Source: Ancistrus triradiatus
Taxonomy: Eukaryota > Chordata > Actinopteri > Siluriformes > Loricariidae
Length of the DNA: 64,000 nt
Direction: 5' to 3'
Assembly: GCA_025084515.1 (NCBI GenBank)
Contig: JAJAGP010003213.1
Coordinates: 16,723-80,722, forward strand
Below, piece by piece: positions 1 through 10,416 of the stretch (positions are counted from its first letter, which is position 1; every line of letters starts with the position of its first letter). Below the pieces are notes generated by a model, which worked only from the letters and a program-made list of their open reading frames with translations, ran no database searches and was not told where the DNA came from. Made by a program: the position numbers and the translations under genes.

Positions 1-246
1 AGATTGAACAAGGTGCTGGAAACATTCTTCAGAAATTTTCCATATTCCATGATGGCATCACACAGTTGCTGCAGATTTGTTGGCTGCACATCCGTGATGC
101 AAATCTCACATTCCACTACATCCCAAAGGTGCTCTATTGGATTGAGGTCTGCTGACTGTGGAGGCCATTTGAGTACAGTGAACTCAGTGTCATGAAACTA
201 GGTTGAGATGAGTTGAGCTTTGTGACATGGCACACATCCTTGTGCA
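1..246 (-). pseudogene. Tc1-like transposase, C-terminal part, broken
   Basis: The minus strand reads, with some stops, PCHKAQLIST, then TVLKWPPQSADLNPIEHLWD, then DVQPTNLQQLCDAIM. These are the second catalytic aspartate region, the NPIE motif carrying the catalytic glutamate, and the C-terminal helix block of Tc1-type transposases. The segment joins the block at 1022-1671 across the LINE. A few codons between the two blocks cannot be found, so they may have been lost at insertion. Confidence 0.8.
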
Positions 247-1021
247 ACCTTGCCTTAGACTAAGGGCAGAGCTGGGGATTCATAGTCAAAGAGTCTTATG
301 GTGATCAGAGACGTTGGGTTGCTGTCTTCTGCCACCCATGGGGTTGCCGATGTCTCGTGATCCCTCTTGGCTGTGTTACCTTCCGGTTCTCCTCTTTCTA
401 GCTATGCTGCTACAGCTAATGCTGCCGAGGTCTCATGCTACACGTGGCATCAGTGACTGTTAATAGACAATGTGCTCTTAATCAATAACTAATTGCATTT
501 TCTGTTTTCTCTCCGATCTGTTCTGGTACCAGTTCCTGCCCCATACATGGTGTTCATCCGCTTCAGCTTCACTCAAGCTGCTTCTGTCATCAGCTCCAGC
601 CCCATCATACCCAGGCCGCACCACACGACAGTAACCCTCACCCTCCTCCGATTGGCTGGGGTCGAGGTTTCGCCACCGACTTTCCCGCTTAGACTCAGGA
701 TCCTAGAGTGACTCTGTGTATTGGACTACTTAATGCCGATGTGCATATTTCACATTCTATTTGAACTACATTCTCTTTAGTTTCATTCTTAGATTTATCA
801 TCTACGCCACCCAGGGAGGTTGGGTCCCTTTTTGAGTCTTGGTCCTGCAAAGGTTTCTTCCTCATAACACTTAGGGAGTATTTCCTTGCCACTGTCGCCC
901 TAGGCTTGCTCAATTTGGGATTGGACGTAGATATTAGGAGATAATCTAAAATTGTAAAGTTGCTTTGAGACAATGCTCCATTGTAAAAAGAGCTATATAA
1001 ATAAATCTGACTTGACTTGAC
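247..1021 (+). mobile_element. CR1/L2-type LINE, 3' end only (5'-truncated)
   Basis: This segment aligns by eye with the 3' untranslated part of the long LINE at about 49400-50172. Shared blocks include GACTAAGGGCAGAGCTGGGG, the stretch around 820-850, and the end GCTATATAAATAAATCTGAC followed by TGACTTGA repeats at 1008-1020. It holds no reverse transcriptase. 5' truncation is normal for target-primed LINE insertion. It is inserted in the Tc1-like element around it and so is younger than that element. Confidence 0.85.
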
Positions 1022-1671
1022 ACAGAAATTGGGCACACTGTGCTCATTAAGGGAAGGACATCATCAGCAGCAATGCTCAGGTAGGCTGTGACGTTTAAAC
1101 GACGCTCAATTGGTATAAAGGGGCCCAAAATGTGGCAAGAAAATATCACCAGCAGCCTGAAGCGATGATACAAGGCAGGATGGTTACATGCTTTCATGTT
1201 GTTTACACCAAATTCTGACCCTGCCATCCAAATATCGCAGGAGAAATCGAGACTCATCAGACCAGGCAATGTTCTGTCAGTCTTGTATTGTACAGTATTG
1301 ATGAGCCTGTGTGAACTGTAGCCTCAGTTGCCTGTCCTTAACTGATAGGAGTGACACCCGGTATGGTCTTCTGCTGCAGTAACCCATCTTCTTAAAGGTT
1401 TGACGTGCTGTTCAGATGCTCTTCTGCATACCTTGGATGTAACGAGTGGTTATTTGATTAACTGATGCCTTTCTGTCACCTCAAACCAGTCTGGCCATTC
1501 TCCTCTGACCTCTCTTGTTACTCAGCAAATGGACCATTCTCTCTAAACCCTAGAGATGGCTGTGTATGAGAATCCCAGTAGATCAGCACTGTCTGAAATA
1601 CTCAGACCAGCCCGTCTAGCGCCGACAACCAAGCCATGTTCATAGTCACTTAAATCATCTTTCTTCCTCAT
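1022..1671 (-). pseudogene. Tc1-like transposase, N-terminal and central part, broken
   Basis: Reading leftwards from a methionine codon at 1671, the translation begins MRKKDDLSDYEHG and continues into a helix-turn-helix-like stretch (GLSISDSADLLGFS). Stops and frameshifts follow. An open stretch near 1022-1269 contains SDESRF followed by the typical downstream block. This is the part of the transposase around the first catalytic aspartate. The frame ends at the LINE insertion. The N-terminal half should bind the transposon ends and the rest should cut DNA, but this copy cannot make a complete protein. Confidence 0.75.
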
Positions 1672-1800
1672 TCTGATGCTCGTCTTGACCATGGCTATAT
1701 GCTTAAATGTTTTGCTGCAGTCATGTGATTGGCTGATTAGATATTTGCATTAAATTAGAACAGGTGTAGCTAATAAAGTGGCCTGAGTACTGTATATGTA

Positions 1801-3660
1801 TTGTACCATAGATGTTATGAAGCGAATGTATTCTGACAGTATCCTAACACCATCCATGTCCGAACAAAACTGAATAGTGACAACCCGTGTTAATAAATAT
1901 CAGAAGGTACTAATACTCTTCCAGTATCTAAATATCATTCATGTCTCTTTAAAAAAAGGGGAAGCACACATATTATAATAAATACTACCAGTAGGCCCTA
2001 TATCTAACCTGTATCTAAACACCACTTCGCTTACATTGATGTTACTTAATAATACTAATATGTCTGCTATAGTATTCATGATTCCCAGTTTTATATCAGA
2101 ACCTCACTTTTGGTATTGAACCTTGCTGCAAAACTGGTAATATTTTAATAAATATCTGAATAATTCTAATAGTATTTATTATTATATTTCCATTTAATCA
2201 TTACATATACATTTTAGAAAACTCTTCGCAAATGCTTAAAACCAAATAAATTACTACAAATTCATTTATGAAATACATTTTTCTGAAAGCAAAAAAATAG
2301 GAGAAGTTAAAGGTAGAAGACTAGTGTACTAGTTAGTTGGTTAAGACTAGTTAATTATGCAAATTAACTTCCTTTCCAAACTCAGTTTTCATAAATGTTG
2401 TGGTGGTATTATTTCTCTGATATTAGTATTTTTAGTATTTTAGTGTTTCATATTGTTTCAACTTGTTTGCAGGATTTCAGTTTACATTGTCAAAATCAAA
2501 TCTATGGCATCTAGAGGAGCATATATCATTGTTTAGCTCTCTCCTAGCTCAGGATTATCTTTGGAGGTGCAAAGATTATTAATTCCTTGTTAACCGTATG
2601 CTCTTTACAGTGATTATGATTGACATTCTTACTTCCAGAACCTCATTGCTCACTAAACCATTCTATAAAACCTATCAAGGGAAATCCACATTATAATAAA
2701 TTCTACCTGTCAGCTATATATGCAGCCAGGATGCCATTATCTAAACGCCATTTATGCTGCAATGAAAATGAACACTGCGTACCCATTATTAATTGTTTTT
2801 AACATTGCTGAGCATTCCTCTCTAAGAACTATATTGTAAGCTGTTTCCACAAGCTTTGTGGTTGGATATATTCTACATGTTGTATATATTCTATGTGCAT
2901 AGAATGAATGAAGAGTGAAGCCAATTTCAAGATGACCAAGCTGGTCACAACAGCATATCACACAATTAGGAGGGAAATGCCTTTCACTGACTACCCACAT
3001 GAGACAGACCTTCAAATTACAAACGGACTGGAACATGGTAGCCAGTACCGCACCAAATTATTGCATGCAAAAGGTTGCTTAGAGTTCTACGATAGTAATA
3101 GTAAAATAGTTGCTCTCTATATAACGCAATACTAAAGAGGGAGTAGGGATACTAATGACGGAGTAGGGATACATTTCAGACACTGCCATGTCTTCATGTC
3201 CGCCTTGAAGCTCTTCAGAGCATGCTGTTTGCAATACTGTACATGCATAGCCAAAGTAAGCAGTGGACGAACAACTAGGGAAATGTTCGGAACAACGAAT
3301 TTAATAGGATGTTTAAAAAAAGCATCGTCCAGCTGAATATGTGGAATTTGCCAACAAAGGCAAAATGGTTAAAGCTAAAACTAGTCTTAGTGCTGAGCCA
3401 GGCACAAGCCAGCGGCCTCTGTTTTCTTTCTTTAGAAATGAAGAAGCTTCCATTAAAAGAAAAGTTAAACACATATTTTTCTATGTGCTGTCATTTATAA
3501 TTCTTAGAAAGAAAATTAGAATCGTCTGGTCGACGTTTAAAAAAATCGTCAACCGGAAAAGGAAATTGCAATTCGTGCTTCTCTACTTCTTATGCAACCA
3601 GATAATGTTAAGATATTTTAGAACTTTAATTTGATTGTATTTCTAACCAAAAATAGACAT
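1801..3660. other. AT-rich stretch without a recognised gene
   Basis: No coding exon or known element was recognised. Short diverged look-alike segments occur near 1965-2035 and 2683-2758 (both with ATTATAATAAAT followed by TATCTAAAC), which may be remnants of an old repeat. Open frames here, such as those at 2752-3135 and 3275-3634, are short, lack conserved motifs and overlap on both strands. Confidence 0.4.
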
Positions 3661-4924
3661 ACAGGGGTGCTTGAAAGTTTGTGAACCCTTTATAATTTTC
3701 TATATTTCTGCATAAATATGACCTAAAACAAGTCCTAAAAGTAGATAAAGAGAACCCAGTTAAACAAATGAGACAAAAATATTATACTTGGTAATTTATT
3801 TATTGAGGAAAAATGATCCAATATTACATATTAATGAGTGGCAAAAGGATGTGAACCTCTGATTTCAGTATCTGGTGTGACCCCCCTGTGCAGCAATAAC
3901 TGGAACTAAACGTTTCCTGTAACTGTTGATCAGTCCTGCACACCGGCTTGGAGGAATTTTAGCCCATTCCTCCGTACAGAACAGCTTCAACTCTGGGATG
4001 TTGGTGGGTTTCCTCACAGTAACTGCTCACTTCAGGTCCTTCCACAACATTTCGATGGGATTAAGGTCAGGTCTTTGACTTGGCCTTTACAAAACATTAA
4101 CTTTATTCTTCTTTAACCATTCTTTGGTAGAACGACTTGTGTGCTTAGGGTCGTTGTCTTGCTGCATGATCCACCTTCTCTTGAGATTCAGTTCATGGAC
4201 GGATGTCCTGACAATTAGAATTCTCTGATATAATTCAGAATTCATTGTTCCATCAATGATGGCAAGCCGCCTTCACCCAGATCCAGCAAAACAGGCCCAA
4301 ACCATGCTTCTACCTCCACCATGTTTCACAGATGGGATAAGGTTCTTATGCTGGAATGCAGGGTTTTCCTTTCTCCAAACATAATGCTTTTCTCTTAAAC
4401 CAAAAAGTTCTATTTTGGTCTCATCTGTCCACAAAACATTCCTCCAATAGCCTTCTGGCTTGTCCACGTGATCTTTAGCAAACGGCAGACGAGCAGCAAT
4501 GTTCTTTTTGGAGAGCAGTGGCTTTCTCCTTGCAACCCTGCCATGCACACCATTGTTCTTCATTGTTCTTCTGATGGTGGACTCATGAACGTTGGCTAAG
4601 GTTAATGTGAGAGAGGCCTTCAGTTGCTTAGAAGTTAACCTGGGGTCCTTTGTGACCTCGCCAACTATTACACGCCTTTCTCATCTTTGTTGGTCGACCA
4701 CTCCTGGGTACCCGCATACTTTTGACACTCACTGATATGTAATATTGGATCCTTTTTCCTCAATAAATAAATGAACAAGTATCATATTTTTGTCTCATTT
4801 GTATAACTGGGTTCTCTTTATCTACTTTTAAGACTTGTGTGAAAATCTGATGATGTTTTAGGTCATATTCATGCAGAAATATAGAAAATTCTAAAGGGTT
4901 CACAAGTTTTCAAGCACCACTGTA
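3661..4924 (-). mobile_element. Tc1-like transposon, family A copy 1, internally deleted
   Basis: Ends are inverted: the left begins ACAGGGGTGCTTGAAAGTTT and the right ends TTTTCAAGCACCACTGTA. Compared with the 1634 bp copy at 40007-41640 it is about 370 bp shorter. The lost part lies near 4700-4730 and holds the first third of the transposase (the helix-turn-helix). The transposase is on the minus strand. This is the most numerous element in the window, with seven copies or part copies. Confidence 0.9.
4273..4563 (-). pseudogene. Tc1-like transposase, central fragment
   Basis: An open frame of 96 residues carries NNGVHGRVARRKPLLSKKN, then DHVDKPEGYW, then VLWTDETKIELFG, then HGGGRSMVWACF. 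The aspartate in WTDE is the expected first catalytic residue and is intact here. The helix-turn-helix part is deleted and the C-terminal DD34E part downstream (towards 3900) is broken by stops, so no working enzyme is possible. The start methionine is only the first one in this frame and not a real start. Confidence 0.85.
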
Positions 4925-5344
4925 CACCTTAGTTGTAGAAATTTCTACAACAATAGAAAGGTCTATTTAAAAAAGTTTCAATCATTAGGTTACCCATGGT
5001 GATCTATAATGTTTTTATGATGTTATGAATTTGCTTATTTACAACAGCAAGAAGATAAGTGAATATTGTGAGAATGTACACTACTATTAGAATAACTAAT
5101 CTTAACTAAATATATATGTGCTTATTTATATGTGAGTAACACTTTAAAATACAAAGAATTGTTTTGTAAAAAGTTGGGAGATAAAGAAAGACCATAGACC
5201 TATGGCAAAGACATACTATTATTCAACCACCCATACCTCATGATAATCAGAAAACAAACTAGTACTTACTACAGTATTTCTAACCTTATGATCAGTTCAG
5301 AGACTGAAAGACATTTTTAATTCCAAAACCTCACTAGACCATCA
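4925..5344. other. Stretch without a recognised feature
   Basis: AT-rich sequence between two repeats. No open frame of note, RNA gene or element ends were seen. Confidence 0.4.
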
Positions 5345-5880
5345 GACAGATGAAAAATATTGATCCCCAAGGGGATTTTGTTTGTGTCACAGTAGCAAAC
5401 ATTAATGACATTATGTACAAAGGGTACATCCAGTACTTCATTTACACAGCACAAAAACATAAGGCGAGGTGCAGACAATGTTAAACAAGTATTCCAAATG
5501 AAAATAACATTATACTAGTATTCACACTAAACGTTCATGTGTGTGTGCTTAGGGTAAAGAACCATTATAAAGCAGAATAGCAGCTGATAGAAAAGATTTC
5601 CAATACCCTTCCTAGGGCACTTTGGTGGAATGAGTCTGTTATTGAAAGTGCTCTTACATAGAGCTCTTAGATGGACAGAATGATGTTTTCCAGTTTTGCT
5701 GCCACCCTCTTGTCTGAGAAATCAAATATTGAAAGAACACTATTCTCATTGTGAATCCAGCTCCATCCACATGTTAGTAGGCTCTGTGAAACATGTAAAT
5801 TAGAGCACACAGCCAAGGGTTTTGGTAAGCAAACTGTAAGAGGTCTTGATAGCTCTTGATGGGTCTTGAAAATGTTTGCT
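5345..5880 (-). mobile_element. Probable old LINE 3' untranslated region
   Basis: The block TTGATCCCCAAGGGGATTTT at about 5360-5379 is a sequence that in fish commonly marks the 3' end of a LINE read on the opposite strand. The following 500 bp contain scattered similarity to what I remember of such 3' regions. No reverse transcriptase was found. Family assignment is uncertain. Confidence 0.35.
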
Positions 5881-6302
5881 TAACTTGAATACATTACTCC
5901 ACACACCATGAAACACTGACATCCTGACAACATGGTATTAGTTGTTCATACTTTTTGTCATAGCATAACAGAAATAACAACACCATTTTGGTACCATTCA
6001 GAGATTGAATACACTGAAATAATTAAAAGGCCATGGTTTCATTTCACAAAAAATATAAATAAATACTAGCACAACCGTGTCTTTACAAAGCAAACAGGCA
6101 CAGACAATCACTCCCATTTCCACTTCTTTTCTGATTATATTGTTTGCCCACTTCACTGTGGCCTACACGTTTGTCTGAGTGCTCACTGACAGCTGAACAT
6201 GGCAGAGGAAGGCATGGCTCCACTTGATGCCCTCTCTTCAGGATGAATTCTATTCCAGTTTTCAACCCTGTCTGTGGAAAGCATCATGTACTGAAACAGC
6301 TG

Positions 6303-6304
<2 letters not shown>

Positions 6305-6339
<35 letters not shown>

Positions 6340-6351
6340 ATATATATATAT
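6305..6351. repeat. (CT)n then (TA)n microsatellite
   Basis: About 31 bases of CT repeat are followed directly by a short G-(TA)n run. Confidence 0.95.
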
Positions 6352-6741
6352 TAGGGGTGTCGCTAGTAATATTCATGTTTTTTATACAGAGGTTTTGATA
6401 CGATAAGAGTTGTGAATTGAATACATTATGATTTTATTTGGGGAAAAAAAAAAAAACTTTACTGAGCTGTTCTGTGCTCCATCTAGATACTGTGAGTAAG
6501 GAAAGAGCATATAATCTCTTAAGCATTGGGCAGCATCAGAAACAGGTAAGCTTGATGCTGTTTTTGTTAATGTGAGGAAATAGAAACTCAAATATAATAA
6601 GTTTTCATAATTTATCTCTATAGTGCAAAGCTAGAGAGAATATGGAGACAAATCCTTCAGAAGAGTGTGGACCTTGAGGTGCCTGAACCATGCCCTTCAA
6701 AAAATAAATTAGCATTGGCAAAGCTCTTTGGAGATTTTTTT

Positions 6742-6841
6742 NNNNNNNNNNNNNNNNNNNNNNNNNNNNNNNNNNNNNNNNNNNNNNNNNNNNNNNNNNN
6801 NNNNNNNNNNNNNNNNNNNNNNNNNNNNNNNNNNNNNNNNN
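6742..6841. other. Assembly gap of exactly 100 N
   Basis: A run of exactly 100 N. This is the usual placeholder for a gap of unknown size. It borders the minisatellite that follows, so array collapse is the likely cause. Confidence 0.98.
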
Positions 6842-7600
6842 ACGGGGAGCTATAGCTGGCTGGAAGGAAGCTCTGGGGAGCTATAGCCGACTGGGAGGAA
6901 ACTACGGGGAGCTATGGCTGACTGGGAGGAAACTACGGGGAGCTATGGCTGACTGGGAGGAAGCTATGGGGAGCTTTAGCCGACTGGGAGGAAGCTACGG
7001 GGAGCTATAGCTGACTGGGAGGAAGCTACGAGGAGCTATAGCCGGCTGGGAGAAGCTACTAGGAGCTATAGCCGACTGGGAGGAACCTATGAGGAGCTAT
7101 AGCTGGCTGGGAGAAGCTACGGGGAGCTATAGCTGACTGGGAGAAGCTATGGGGAGCTATAGCCGACTGGGAGAAGCTACGGGGAGCTTTAGCCGACTGG
7201 GAGGAAGCTACGGGGAGCTATAGCCAACTGGGATAAGCTATAGCCAGCTGGGAGAAGCTACGAGAAGCTATAGGGAAGCTACGAGAAGCTGATTAAAAAA
7301 CCCCACCATCGTGTCACCCCTGCTTTGGGAGCTATAGCCGACTGGGAGAAGCTACGGGAAGCTTTAGCCAGCTGGAAGAAGTTACGAGAAGCTATAGGGG
7401 AGCTATGAGAAGCTGATTAAAAAACCCCACCATCGTGTCACCCCTGCTTTGGGAGCTATAGCCGACTGGGAGAAGCTACGGGAAGCTTTAGCCAGCTGGG
7501 AGAAGCTACAAGAAGCTTTAGCTAGCTGGAAGAAGCTACGAGAAGCGAGCTATGAGAAGCTACGAGAAGCTGATTAAAAAACCCCACCACCGCATCACCC
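6842..7600 (+). repeat. Minisatellite of about 30 bp units with a longer higher-order repeat
   Basis: Units of about 27-31 bp follow the pattern GGGAGCTATAGCCGACTGGG plus AGGAAGCTAC, with many small changes. From about 7285 a longer unit appears two to three times: GATTAAAAAACCCCACCA, then TGTCACCCCTGC, then several short units. The array runs into the assembly gap on its left, so its true length is unknown. Confidence 0.92.
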
Positions 7601-8545
7601 CCGCTTATCACTTCTCATGCGCGTTGTCATGCGTTTTCCTCCTGGTGAAAGATTGTATAATGTGTGACCTTGACATAGACTAAAAAGACTTTAAAAAGTC
7701 TCTCCCAGCTGCGGGCAGTAGGTCCGTAATCGAAACAAAATCTTGTTGCAAGATTCTGTCCTGGATTGCTCAATGTCTTATGCCTCGGATACACTGTGCA
7801 ACTTTCAGAGTCGTCATGGGGTGTGCAGCCTGCAGAGCTTCATTCACTCCGTGTTATTTCCAGTCTCTGTGTTTTGTGGTAGCTTTGGCAGCATCTAGTG
7901 GCGTTGTTGCAGTATTTTCCTCTAAAGCGAGAGCCTATAGACTGCGGTGGTTCATCATTCCACGTAGCTGCAGATCAGAAGCAATCAGCACGCTCCTATT
8001 TACGCCTGTATCACCGTTCTTACCGGCTTTATTCTAGTCCTTTTGTCCTCCCTTTTGTTTGTTGTTTAGCCTGCTGTTGCGTTGGAACTCGACCCGCTTG
8101 AAATGATACTACCCAGCTCACCTGTCACCCTGTCACCCATACTGGGGCTCGCAGCTTGGTTCCTGCCTTCGCCCCGAACTGGATCGCCACCACACGTACA
8201 GAGCTTGACACAAACACTTCTGCACATAAACACCTCACTGTAAATAAACTTCACTTTATACCTCCTGACTCTGATCCTCTATGTGATGCACTGCACTTAT
8301 CCGAAAGCCTTGCTTCCAGCTGACGTAACAGTCGTCAGATCGTTGTACTGTTCACACTATGTGATTTGCTTTCTTCAATCGGGAGTCTTTTTAGTCCTTG
8401 TGGTTTGCATACTACATGACTGGTCGGTGACATTGATGTCACACATTATACGATCTTTCACCAGGAGAAAAACGCACATGAGAACTTATAAGCGGGGGTG
8501 ACGCAATATCGTGCATGAGATGGTGGGTTTTTAAAATATGAAATA
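7565..8545. repeat. Imperfect inverted repeat, arms about 120-170 bp, loop about 670 bp
   Basis: The left arm is 7565-7695 and the right arm 8368-8545 in reverse orientation. Matching blocks in order are AAAACCCCACCA / AAAACCCACCATCTCATG, CACCCCCGCTTAT, TCTCATG-GCG, CTCCTGGTGAAAGAT, GTATAATGTGTGAC and GACTAAAAAGACT. The loop includes AATAAAC at 8242 and ends TGACGTAACA near 8330, features that could come from an inserted LTR, but no matching LTR start was settled. The right arm lies directly upstream of the Harbinger-like open frame at 8548. Confidence 0.75.
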
Positions 8546-8546
8546 A

Positions 8547-8855
8547 AATGGCGTTCCGAGTAGTTTGTGCGTTGATTTGCAGCGAGAAAACAAAAACTAA
8601 AAAGAAAAATGAAAAGAAAAGAATCAAGGTGAAGGAATGGATTGGGATTTGCGGACAGCAGGCATTATCTGTTCTGCAGAGAGAGCTGGAGACACATACA
8701 TATTCTTGCAGTGAAAACGTTTGATTCAATAACATTTCACTCCTAACGATCGAGACACTTTTTTTAAATTCCCGAGCGATTCTGGGCTTTCCTCGATTAC
8801 CTTGCCAACTAAAATCAGGGCTAAAATCATGTAGTGTAAACTTGGCATAAGGTTT
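8547..8855 (+). mobile_element. Right end of a probable Harbinger-type element
   Basis: The stretch after the open frame ends in AATCATGTAGTGTAAACTTGG near 8827-8848. Read on the other strand it begins like the ends of non-autonomous Harbinger elements (TTTACACTACATGATTTTAG). The inverted repeat on the left probably belongs to the same element. Exact ends and target duplication were not resolved. Confidence 0.45.
8548..8724 (+). pseudogene. PIF/Harbinger-like transposase, N-terminal fragment (58 residues)
   Basis: From ATG at 8548 the frame reads MAFRVVCALICSEKT, a lysine-rich stretch, then KRIKVKEWIGICGQQALSVL and QRELE, and stops at 8722-8724. A short hydrophobic start, then a basic run, then a VKEW- or VRPW-like motif ahead of an LLREL-like helix is the typical start of Harbinger nucleases in fish. 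The catalytic part is absent. It is shorter than 60 codons and easy to miss. This could be a chance resemblance, but the order of the features fits well. Confidence 0.6.
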
Positions 8856-9133
8856 CCGGGTAACCCGCCGGATTCTGTCCCAGACCAGGGGTGAGTCCTG
8901 GTTCAGTGTGTCCCTGCTCCAGTTTCCCACCTCGACAGGGGGCTTTTTGTCTATTCAAGTGCCAGGTTAGGTCAGGTGACTGTAATGGAAAGTCCATGAC
9001 TTTAAGCACTCCTTGAATTGCTTTGGTCTTCAAGTAGTTGTTTCAAAGCTTTAAAGTGTGTTTTGGATTATCATCCTGCTAGTAATACCAGAGAGAGTGG
9101 ACCACATGTCACTACAAAATCAACTGATGTGTT

Positions 9134-9430
9134 CTGGGCGGCACGGTGGCTCGGTGGTTAGCACCATCGCCTCACAGCAAGAAGGTCCTGGTATAAATCC
9201 TAGGATGGAACGGTCTGGGTATTTTCTGTGGAGTCTTCATGTCCTCCCTGTGTCTGTGTGGGTTTACTCTGGGTACTCCGGTTTCCTCTCACAGTCCAAA
9301 GAGGTTAACTGACTATGCTGAATTGGCCCAATTTGAGTGTATATATGACTATTCTTGATTTAACCTTGTGTGTGTCGCTGAAATGACCATTCATGCTGAT
9401 AGCGATGTTAAGCAAACCAAATAAATAAAC
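9134..9430 (+). mobile_element. tRNA-derived SINE, DANA/Mermaid-like
   Basis: It starts GGGCGGCACGGTGGCTCGGT, with an A-box-like TGGCTCGGTGGTTAGCACC and a B-box-like GGTATAAATCC 50 bases later. The body contains TCCCTGTGTCTGTGTGGGTT and CTCTGGGTACTCCGGTTTCC. These are the hallmarks of the fish SINE group that includes DANA (zebrafish) and Mermaid (channel catfish). It ends in a short AAATAAATAAAC tail. The B box is mutated, so it is probably inactive. Confidence 0.85.
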
Positions 9431-10176
9431 AAAACTTCTCGTCCTGATTCTGTACTAGTGCTACAGTAGACAAAATTAGACAAAATGCTTCCCTGCTGGT
9501 TTGATACAAAGTGCTATCAATCTTTGCATATTTGATTGTGTATAGTCTGTTGTATTGTGGTTCTCTCTGGAGTGTTTCAGCAGCAACGCTGTTCAAATAT
9601 GTTCAAAGCCCAGTGCATTTTAAGTAAATATCAGTGGTGTAGTTGTGTCTATAAGTACGCATGTAGAGTGCATTATACATTTAGAGTATTATACTCACTT
9701 TATTATAAGGCTGATTTTATATATATATGGAGTAATTCGCTAAATGTTCAGAAAGCATTTGGATGGGTTTTCAAAAGTCTGTACTCTGTAATGTGTTCTT
9801 TTTCAGTTTTTCACATACTGTCACTTTGCCCGCACACCCTCATCATCGAAAGCACAATTGTTTCTACGTTGCCGAGCTGGCATGCCAGCTGGGTTATGAA
9901 TGACTCCTTTATAAAGCATGTCCGGGTCTAAGCAGTGCTCTTAAAAAAAGCTCTTGCTGCTCCCAGACATTATTATTCACAACTCTCACAGAGCTCAAGC
10001 TCTCAGTATCAATATGCCTGCTCATTTCTTTAGCCATTCAAAGTGTTCACTGATCACAGCTGCTGCCCCAGGTGAACCTAATCCTCACCCCTCCAATCAC
10101 TCAATTGGATGTTTTTGGAATGGCGAATTCACATACAGTATCTATGGTTGAAGTCCTTTCACTGAGGACAGATTAC
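9431..10176. other. Intron-like stretch next to the tbkbp1 exon
   Basis: No element ends and no further tbkbp1 exon were seen. On the gene's strand this lies just downstream of the splice donor at 10176-10175, so it is intron. Confidence 0.55.
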
Positions 10177-10416
10177 CTTTATCTCATAGAGTTTGAGCTT
10201 CCTCTTGATGTCGGTGTTCTCCCTTTCCAGCCCTGCCAGACGTGTCTTGATGTCCTGATAGGCGCTGATAAGGGCGAAGTGCGGGGCTGAGTACATGTCC
10301 TCAGGTAACGGTGAACCTGCCCAGCATCCATCTTCCTTCAGTCCCTCACTGCCTCCCAGCAATCCCAGCTCACCTCCAAATAGAGACTCCATGACTCACT
10401 CCTCCTCCTCATCAAC
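10177..10416 (-). CDS. tbkbp1: tbkbp1 (SINTBAD) start-codon exon; coding part 10392-10177
   Basis: TBKBP1/SINTBAD is a cytoplasmic adaptor that binds the kinases TBK1 and IKK-epsilon in innate immune signalling. The exon codes for 72 residues from ATG at 10392: MESLFGGELGLL, an acidic and glycine-rich stretch, then SAPHFALISAYQDIK and GLERENTDIKRKLKLYEIK. As I remember the family, its N-terminus has the pattern SHFALITAYGDIK-LGGLEREN-LK-YEIK, where the adaptor's coiled coil begins. The related adaptor AZI2/NAP1 has a similar but less matching start. The codon AAG at 10179-10177 is followed by a GT donor (10176-10175), so the exon ends in phase 0. The 5' boundary is an AG acceptor at 10418-10417, leaving 24 bases of 5' UTR (10416-10393). 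The rest of the gene is not visible. Confidence 0.85.

Larger units (their letters stand above)
1..1800 (-). mobile_element. Tc1/mariner-like DNA transposon (family I), split by a LINE and running off the left edge
   Basis: The minus strand carries a decayed Tc1-type transposase in two blocks, 1-246 (C-terminal) and 1022-1671 (N-terminal and central). A LINE 3' end lies between them at 247-1021. The outer end near 1757-1800 reads AATAAAGTGGCC, as in the related copy ending at 38062. Further copies lie at 16941-17462 and 37485-38062. The left end is outside the window. Class assignment rests on family knowledge of Tc1 transposases and could not be checked against a database. Confidence 0.8.

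Noticed and set aside
695..1036. 113-codon minus-strand frame, with a near copy at 49848-50123
   Set aside because: Both are antisense to the LINE 3' untranslated region, so their similarity comes from the repeat and not from a gene.
6842..7600. CRISPR-like array
   Set aside because: The units are contiguous, without unique spacers, in a vertebrate genome. It is a minisatellite.
8439..8930. 163-codon minus-strand frame
   Set aside because: It is antisense to the Harbinger-like frame and covers the inverted repeat arm. No domain is seen.
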